Part shown: positions 50,401 to 59,400 of the stretch, one piece after another | Layout: each line of letters begins with the position of its first letter | How positions within the stretch are numbered: the stretch's first letter is position 1 | Source of the DNA: Anodontia alba | Lineage: Eukaryota > Mollusca > Bivalvia > Lucinida > Lucinidae | Direction of reading: 5' to 3' | Length of the DNA: 64,000 bases | NCBI GenBank assembly: GCA_964016985.1 | Contig: OZ024823.1 | Span: forward strand, 30,944,104 to 31,008,103 | The notes under the pieces: model-generated | Told to the model about the DNA's origin: nothing | Databases searched by the model: none | Seen by the model: the letters and a program-made list of their open reading frames with translations, nothing else | Translations under genes and position numbers: made by a program

Positions 50401-53400
50401 TATATAATTTTGACCCCCTTAAACCCTACTTTTATATAGCAAAACTGGGGTTTACAGGGGTATACATTATTGTTTTTATTTCTGCTCAAAAACAGATTGT
50501 GGGTACTCGTTAGAACCGCCTCGGCGAGGCGGTTCTAACGAGTACCCACAATCTATGTTTTGAGCAGAAATATGAAAAATATCAGCGTTTTTTATCTGAA
50601 AATTTTCAGTTTTTGGAGGTGAAATTTTCTGTATGTTTGAATAGGCGTGTTTTCGTAATGGTGATAGACTGCCCTACAAGGCTCCGATAAGAGTGTGAAT
50701 GACACGAAACGAAATTATAAGTCAGCACTCTAACGGCAACAGAATGAACGAAGAAGAACTGCAACAGAAATAAAAAATGCAGGAAGAGAGTGCTTAAACT
50801 TGGTTTCATGGGCTCTCAATATTATGCTGTTCCGATATGAATATGTGTACAATGTAATTGTTCGCATCACGAAAACACGCCTATTCAAATATATAGAAAA
50901 TTTCTCCTCCAAAATTTTAAAGTTTTGCGATAAAAAAATGTAATAATTTTCATATTTCTGCTCAAAACATAGATTGTTGGTACTCGTTAGAACCGCCTCA
51001 GTGAGGCGGTTCTAACGAGTACCCACAATCTATGTTTTGAGCAGAAATAAGAAAGATAACTTATACCCCTGCAAACTTCAGTTTTATTATATAAAAATGG
51101 GGTTTAAGGGGATCAAAATTATATAGGCATGTTTTCGTGATGGGTCCGCGTAGTTTTCCCGTGTAACAATGCTATAAAAATCTACACTATAACCAGTATA
51201 TACGTGTAATTTCCAGCATCAAAAGACTTGATTACTTATCTGTTTATTATTCTACATGATATAAAACAATATCATGTCCCAAGAAATGACGTTCTAAAGC
51301 ATGTCTATTCAGTTCATTATGATGTTCTAATACAATAGCTAAAAGATCTATCAGTAATACTTTTAGTTATTTCGGGACGGTGGATTCTATCTCTAGCGGC
51401 ATTTGATTTCAAGAAGCTAGGTTAGCGCATAAATGCTACAGGCGGCCTGCCTGCGCACCTGACATTTAATGCATTACTGGCACACAGACAGGTCAGGGTA
51501 GGTGAGAATTTAGTGCATTACTGGCGGACCTGATCAGTCTGCATTCGCACAAATATATAATGTCACCATTACGAAAACAAGCGTATTCAAATACGAGGGT
51601 CCTGCAAAAAGTTCTGTCACTAATAGGCTTCTTTAGTTTTATCCCAGGTATATTTTAAAATGCTTCACTGTACTTGAATGGTTTGTTGAATAGCTAACGA
51701 TACCCGTTTATTCCGTCGAAATTGCTTTCCAACTGACCGAGTTATTTCAAATTGAAATAGATGCAGTCGTATGCACTGACCAATTTACTTGTTACAATAA
51801 GAAACGACCAAGCAAAGGGTGGTCAGGAGTCCACCTTTTACATGACAACGCCTCCTCTCATAAGTGTGAGGTTGTTAAGTCTTTTTTGGCTTCTGAAAAG
51901 GTGAAAGTTTTAAACCATCCACCATATTCACCTGACCTAAGTCCCTGTGACTTCTTTTTATTTCCAAGGCTTAAGAAAATGCGTTCTGGAAATAAGTATA
52001 CGTCTAGAAGTTCTCTTGCCAGCGCTATTTATCAGTGTCTCCAACAGATAGCAAAAGAAGACCATTTATCTGCTTTTCGCGACTGGGTAAAAATGATACA
52101 AAAATGTGTTTCAGTAAAGGGGGAATACTTCGAAGGTTTGTAATAAAAATATGTTTGATAAAACGTAGCAAGTAATCCGAACCCAGTGACAAAACTTTTT
52201 GCAGGACCCTCGTATACTGAAAATTTTACCACCAAAAAATGAAAATTTTCTGATAAAAATTCTGATATTTTTCATATTTCTGCTCAAAACATAGATTGTG
52301 GGTACTCGTTAGAACCGCCTCAGGTTCTAACGAGTACACACAGTTTATGTTTTTGAGCAGAAATAAGGAAAATAATGTATACACCTGTAAACCCCAGTTT
52401 TACCATATAAAAGTGGGGTTAAAGGGGATCAACAAAAAAAAGGCATGTTTTCGTGATGACTTTGTAATCTGTTGCACCAAGAGTACTCAGAATATGCCTG
52501 TGCATCCGCACAGACAGATCAGGACCCTGGCTATCCGCCAACAGTTTTACGTCAGTTATTTTAGCCGTAACGGCATAGAAAGTACCTTCGAATATGCATT
52601 ACGAAAACACGCCTATTCAAATATATAGAAAATTTCATCTCCAAAAACTGAAAATTTTCAGATGAAAAACGCTGATATTTTTCCTATTTCTGCCCAAAAC
52701 ATAGATTGTGGGTACTCGTTAGAACCGCCTCGACGAGGCGGTTCTAACGAGTACCACAATCTATGTTTTTGAGCGGAAATAAGAAAAATATTATATACCC
52801 CTGTAAACCCCAGTTTTACTATATAAAAGTGGGGTTTGAGGGGGTCAAAATTATATAGGCGTGTTTTCGTGATGGTCCGCCCAGCGAAGATTCATATCAG
52901 CCTGCGCTTTCGAGAAGTCTAATCAGAATCTTCATTGCGCGCATTTTGGATAGGCAACGATGCAAATTTTCTTAATGTTGTGATCAGACTGCGCGGATAT
53001 GCAGACTTATTTGGGACTTCGTTGGGTGCACATATCAGAAGGTATGTATTCTCACGTTGGTATTTCAGACTCCGCCTACTTGGATAATGACACGTATAGG
53101 GTACTCATACCGACAGCTTGGATCCCGCTTGTTGACGCCAATGAAGCAAATGGATGCATGGAGGTAAAAGGGTATCCAATTTAGACCATTTTATGTGTTT
53201 TGCACAATCCAACACACCATTTTATTGTCTACGCCCATGGGCGACGACTATATAGACACGAGGTGAGGCACGGAAGTGAAACAGTTATTGCTCCACAATG
53301 CATCACATCACGAAAACATGCCTATATAATTTTGAACCCCTTAAACCCCACTTTTATATAGTAAAACGGGGGTTTACAGGGGTATACATTATTTTTCTTA

Positions 53401-56400
53401 TTTCTGCTCAAAACATAGATTGTGGCGAGGCGGTTCTAACGAGTACCCACGATCTATGTTTTGACCAGAATTATGAAAAATGTCAGAGTCTTTTATCTGA
53501 AAATTTTTAGTTTTTTGGAGGTGAAATTTTCTATATGTTTTCGTAATGATCGCCCTTATGTCTACAACTAAATTTCGGGATTAGCTGGATCACTGAATAG
53601 AACAAAATAGAATAATATTTACATGCATTTCACATGCACACTGCGCTAATGTAGATATTCTAAAAGATTACCATTGCAGCACTTTATCAAAGGTTGTTGG
53701 ATATATATTAATTTAGAAAATTTCACTTTTAAAGTGAGTGGATGCACTGGCAGTGCTAAGCGAAATTTATAGCATTTCCAGGACATCGTGACAAAATTTG
53801 ATATTCTCATACCATTCATTTTAATTTTGATGTGGTAAGCCTAAAAAGCGAAGTGAAATTAGCTGTTTTATGTGTGGGTCATTCTTGTAGAGGCCAACGG
53901 GACAAGATCTCATTTAGACCTGTCGAGTTTACATTTTGCTTTATTCAATTCAGATGATTTCGCCAAGATTTGTATGTAAAGAGCCCAAGACTACTTCGCA
54001 TCACGCAAACATGCCTATATAAGGTTGACCCTCTTTAACCCCACTTTTATATAGCAAAACTGGGGTTTACAGAGATATACATTATTTTTCTTACTTCCGC
54101 TCAAAAACATAGATTGTGGGTACTCGTTAGAACCGCCTCGACGAGGCGGTTCTAACGAGTACCCGCAATCTATGTTGTGACCATAAATATGAAAAATATC
54201 ATAATTTTTTATCTGAAAATTTTCATTTTTTTGGTGGCAAAATGTTAAGTATATTTGAATAGGCATGTTTTCGTAATGGTATTAAAATCAGCTTTAACAT
54301 CTATTGTGTGCTAAGCGTAGAAAGCTTATACTTGAAGTACTTAATGTTTAGCCTTGCTTCAAATTTCGGACATAATTTGTGTCGAGAACTTCCTACAATA
54401 TTGTGTGTGCGTCCTGCGAAGATTTTGTGCCCCGCAGGCTGATCAGTATTCGCTGTCCGCCTGAAGACACTTTAGATCATTAGCTACCCAAAGAGTGCCA
54501 TGGGAAGATTTTGATCAGACTGGGGATTATCTTCGATTCTGAATATTGTGTATCTTTTCTGTTTTTAGTTGGGTTGAAACCCCCACAGATAATTTTGGTA
54601 ACACTGTTGTTTTTTTAGACCGTGTACTAAAAATGAACGGAGTCTAACTTAGCATTGACAAGTTATAGGGTATTCGAAGTTGAAACAGTCCACTAATTAA
54701 TACACATTAATCAGCTGTCTGTGGATAACTGTACTGGACATTTTAATGCATTGTTCTTACTTTTACAGGCAAAAAAGGTGTGCGTGTCATTCAGATTATT
54801 TCCTTTGGTGTCTCCTTTGGATACAATCTGAATGAAATGCCCAACCATTTTCCCATTAAAACAAAACAATATATATAATTTATTTTCGCTGACGTAGCAC
54901 GAATGCTTAAAACGTTAAAATAGGACACAGCTTGTAATTGTGTTATTTTGATGTGTTAGCAAGGTCACTTTTCCTATATAGTTTTCACTATTTCTATTGT
55001 TGGCAATAGGGGGCTAAATCATTCATAAAACACATTTACACAAGCAAATACACTTTAATTTTCTTAATTTTGGAACTATTCTGCCCATACATTATATCTG
55101 AAATAGGGTTTCTCTTAAAGCTTCTAAAGTGTGTGAACTATGTGATATTTTTTTCAATATTCCTCATGAATAAACTCAAGCAAACCGATCGTGTGTTTCT
55201 TTTTCTGTATGTTCTGCATTACCAAAGGATCCCATTTCAGAATATTTTATGCATATCGTTTTAATTCGTTGCTCATGATGACCATGGTCAACACAATCAT
55301 TTAAGATTTTTGTTAAGAATAAGTGGGATGAAGGAGCCTGAAAATTATGGCGACTTAATCTATTATTTAAGAAAGATTGTTGGCAAAACTGATTTATCAG
55401 AACAATTAAAAAAAACTATCACCTTAAAAAGATGGGTTACAACATGGATATTCTGCTTCAAACTACATACATGGTTATTTATCCAATTATGGTTGGTAAA
55501 GCTTCCCTTTTTAATTGCACGACGGCCCCAGACTAAATGGCAGGCAGCTCCCTCCTCATTCTGTTTCAGTAGGTTGGCCCTTGACTATCAATGTCTGTGG
55601 TCGGGCGCATCGTGGCCGTGCTTGTAGTTCTTTTATGTTTTGGTTTCGGATCGCCATTAAGCCCTATGCCTTGTTTCATCGCTTTGACAGTCTTTGTGAT
55701 TATATGTGTTTCACTGTGATATTATTGCATAAAAAGCAGAGCCGCACGTTATTAACAGCCGTGCATTAACCGGCGAAAATCCGTCTATTAACAAGGCAAT
55801 TCACGCGCAGTTAATGCACGGCTACGCAACTTTCAATATGCTTGTACCGGGGCCACATAATTGCTGCCGTCACGAGATGTGTCGTGCCCGACCCTTGAAC
55901 GAGAATAGTCCGTGGAAATTGCGTTCGTGAGACATCAGTGAAATGGCGAAACAAAATAGTGCAAGAAATAACGCGAAATGTAGCAAATGTTTTTAACTTT
56001 TATGCAATAATAACGATCGAACATGGTTTTTCAATGCATTAACATTCGCCATGTCCCTTGGGAGGTGTTGAAAACCTCGGCCTTCGGTCTCAGTTTTCAA
56101 CACCTCCCACGGGACCTGGCGAATGTTAATGCATGAAAAAACATGTTTGATCCCTATATTGATGAGGTATAGAAACCGTATGAGAACCGAACATACGTTT
56201 GTAATTTATAGCTGCATGAGAATTAAGGGTGAGCTTTGAGGCACCCAGTAGATTTTCTACTGACCATTCCAAGGCGGTTCCTCTATTGCAGTACTTCTTG
56301 TTTCCTGCGTCGGTGGTTTCATATATTGCATTTATTTTGTCATTGTTTGTTCCTCACCTTTCCCTCCGTTTGTGTCTCGTGAGGACTGTGCTTCGTGACT

Positions 56401-59400
56401 GTGGTATTTCCTGGGTATTTTCAGCTATTTGTTGATCATGGTCCACACTGGGATTACAGGTATGAGTACGTTAATGAATAGGGCATGTGTTTATGCTGTG
56501 GTGGCCAGTCGACTAATCAACAGTATTTAAGGCATTTCGGAACGGCAGAATATTTCAGCAAACATGTTCAGGATATCTGTAGTCTCTAGATGAACTCTGC
56601 GGGCTTAGACCACAAGGGCAGTGTGCAAGCAGCAAACTGACTGTATTTCTAAGTCTCAATGGCGGAGCTAGGAAGGACTTACTTTACCATTTCCCTATGT
56701 ACATGCGCAGTATACGTAATGAGCGCTACCATTACGGACTAAGGTTTCCTACTGAGCGTTTCAAGGCGGTTGCTCTGTTGCAGTTCGTCTTTCTTTCTTA
56801 GTGTTTCTGTGGTTTCATATGTGGTGTCTGTGTTGTCCTTATTTATTCCTCAACTCTCTTTCTTTGGTGCCTCAGGAGTGCTGTGCTTCCTGATTTTTGT
56901 ATTTCCTAGGTGTCTTCACTTATATGTTGCTTTTGTTTTATTTGTACGCATACCCGAGAAAGCATTAGAATAAAAACCTCTCTAGTATCTATTCTAAAAT
57001 TGGAGCTACTCTGGAAGGAAAGAAATTACTCCCAGGGGGGAACAAATTCTTTTACTTTAAGAGCAGCCCTTATGGTAAAGGAGGAAATTTGTTTTCTTAG
57101 ATGAGCTCTATTACAAATAGTTTTCCTTACACGCATGCGTATTGTGAATAATAAGCGTTAAGCCTATGACTAGTTTTTAATTTCAGGTCGTTGAAGGTGG
57201 TCACAAGACGGGTAGGATGGCAACACATAAATGCTGCTGGAAAGATACTTTCTTTACTTACCTCGAAGAAGATGAAATGAATCGAACACTCGGTATGCAG
57301 CACCTTTTTTTTATCAGACATAGGTCAAATAAGAGACTGACAAAGACTCAGAAAAAACCCGCACATCCTATGATTTTAACCACTTGCAAAATACATACAT
57401 TTGAGCAGCAGAAGACTCCTCTTTATTGAAGTTTCTTCTGCTCTCTTAAGAATGCACAATATACGTTTGCAAGTGCGTCCGTGCGCGTGTGTGTGCATCA
57501 ACAGTATAAATAAAGATATCCAGGAAAGGCCACCACCATGAAGCACAGCTGCACCCGAGGCCCCAAAAGAAGATGAGATGAGGAATAACAATACAAAGAC
57601 AATGGCACAGTTGAAATAACTGACATACAGTCGAATCTCAATAACTCGAACATCTTTTGGACCATGGAGATTTGCTCGAGGTATGGGTAGTTTGTCACTG
57701 AGGTTTAATCATGAAGCCAGGTCAGGAAACAGCGATAGTTTAAGGATTTTTTTTATCTTCTAGAAAATAATGATATGTTATGCATATTCATTAGAATTGC
57801 CTCAACGAGTCAATTTTAATGAGTACACACAACATACAATTCCATGATAAAATAAGAAAAATTCCTTAAATATTTGTTTTCTTGAGCAAGCGGAAGAATT
57901 TACAAGGAATTCAACAGCGAGTTCAAATTAGCCATCATGGTAAACGAGCCATCGTTGTTTAAGCTATTGAGGTTCGACTGTACAAACAAAGAACAGCAGA
58001 AGCAACTACCAGGAGGTGGGCGCTTAAACCAGTTTAACGAAATAAGAGAAAGCACAAACAGAAAGAAAACAGAAAGCAACATGCGCTGCCAGTGAAGACG
58101 TTGATCATAATACTAGCATGGAAGCAACAATACATAACACATTGAAACAAAACAGAAGGCAAAGAGGCAGCCGAATAGCAGGTGACCATATATCAATTTG
58201 TAATTATTGTTTAAGTCATGATTAGAAATAAATTTTATTCTGTTCTCTTGTAATAGATACTGTGAAAATCTAGCATGCCCACTTAACCCAGTAAGCATTC
58301 TACATAAATCTATAGCGGGTCGTTATCGGCCCGTCAGGGTAGCTGATGGGCCGATAACGGCCCGCTTTAGATGTATAAAGACTGCTACCTGGGTAAGCTA
58401 CGTCGAAACGATTTTTGACTAGTGTTCTCGAGATATGCGGTTCTTGTATTATGCTGTTATAATCCGCTTTGTATTTCAAGCTATAGTTCCAGATAAGAGG
58501 GTGTATCTACATGAATTGTTTTCTTATTTCTACTGAAAATCTTGTCTTGTGGGTACTCATTACAAGCACCTCGACGAGTACCCACAACATGTATTTTCGT
58601 GGAGAACTCAGGAAATATCAGTACTGTTTAGTTGCAAACACTGCCTTACCTGGAGCAATGACGTTTGTTTCGTTTGAAGGCGTTGATGTGGAAAGAGACA
58701 GGCATCTTTGTGAAATTCGTAGTGGCAGTCTTTTGTTCTTCAACAATATAATACCACACAGAAGGTAATATGCCTAGGTATATCTGCACAGGATACAGTA
58801 GAGTGACATTTACCTTCAGTACTCTGTGGGCTAATACATCAGACGACAAATTGATGACATCTTTTCCAGAAATCAGGGTTTTGACTTTCATGCAAAATGT
58901 CTCAATTTGCATGAAATGCCAAAAAAATGTAAGAGAAAAGTCCAGGGAGTGCCACCGTCACAAACCGCAGCCCTTTTTAGACACTAAGAGGAAGAGGAAA
59001 CCGACAAAACCAAACAAGCGCAAATCGAACAAACGTACGAAAAGCACTAAAATTAGCTCTCTCTTATTTTCTGGGAAAAATCAGAAAAATATTTCAGTAT
59101 GTCGTCTGCTGAAATTTTTACCCAGAGTGTTAAGCATTAAATTTTCATCAGATTGTATCATCATTGTGTATACATGTAACCAGATAGTAGTTTGAAACGG
59201 AACTTGCGACTCTACCATAAGAATACCATAAGCAAACTTGTGGTAAGTATTTCAGTTAGGGCTTCTATGAAGAGTCTCAATAAAACTGAGACTACCATTT
59301 TTTAATCCGTAGTGTGCTCTTTGTTTCCAAAGGCAATCTTTTTGACGTTTATTCTGCTTTTTTCATGTTTATTATTATTATTATTATTTCAGTATACAGC

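Larger units (their letters stand above)
51567..52458. mobile_element. Family R MITE split by a short mariner
   Basis: CATTACGAAAACAAGCGTAT on the left; the rest (TATACTGAAAATTTTACC to GGCATGTTTTCGTGATG) resumes after the mariner. The core hairpin is shortened at its tip (CCGCCTCAGGTTCTAACGAG). Confidence 0.88.
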
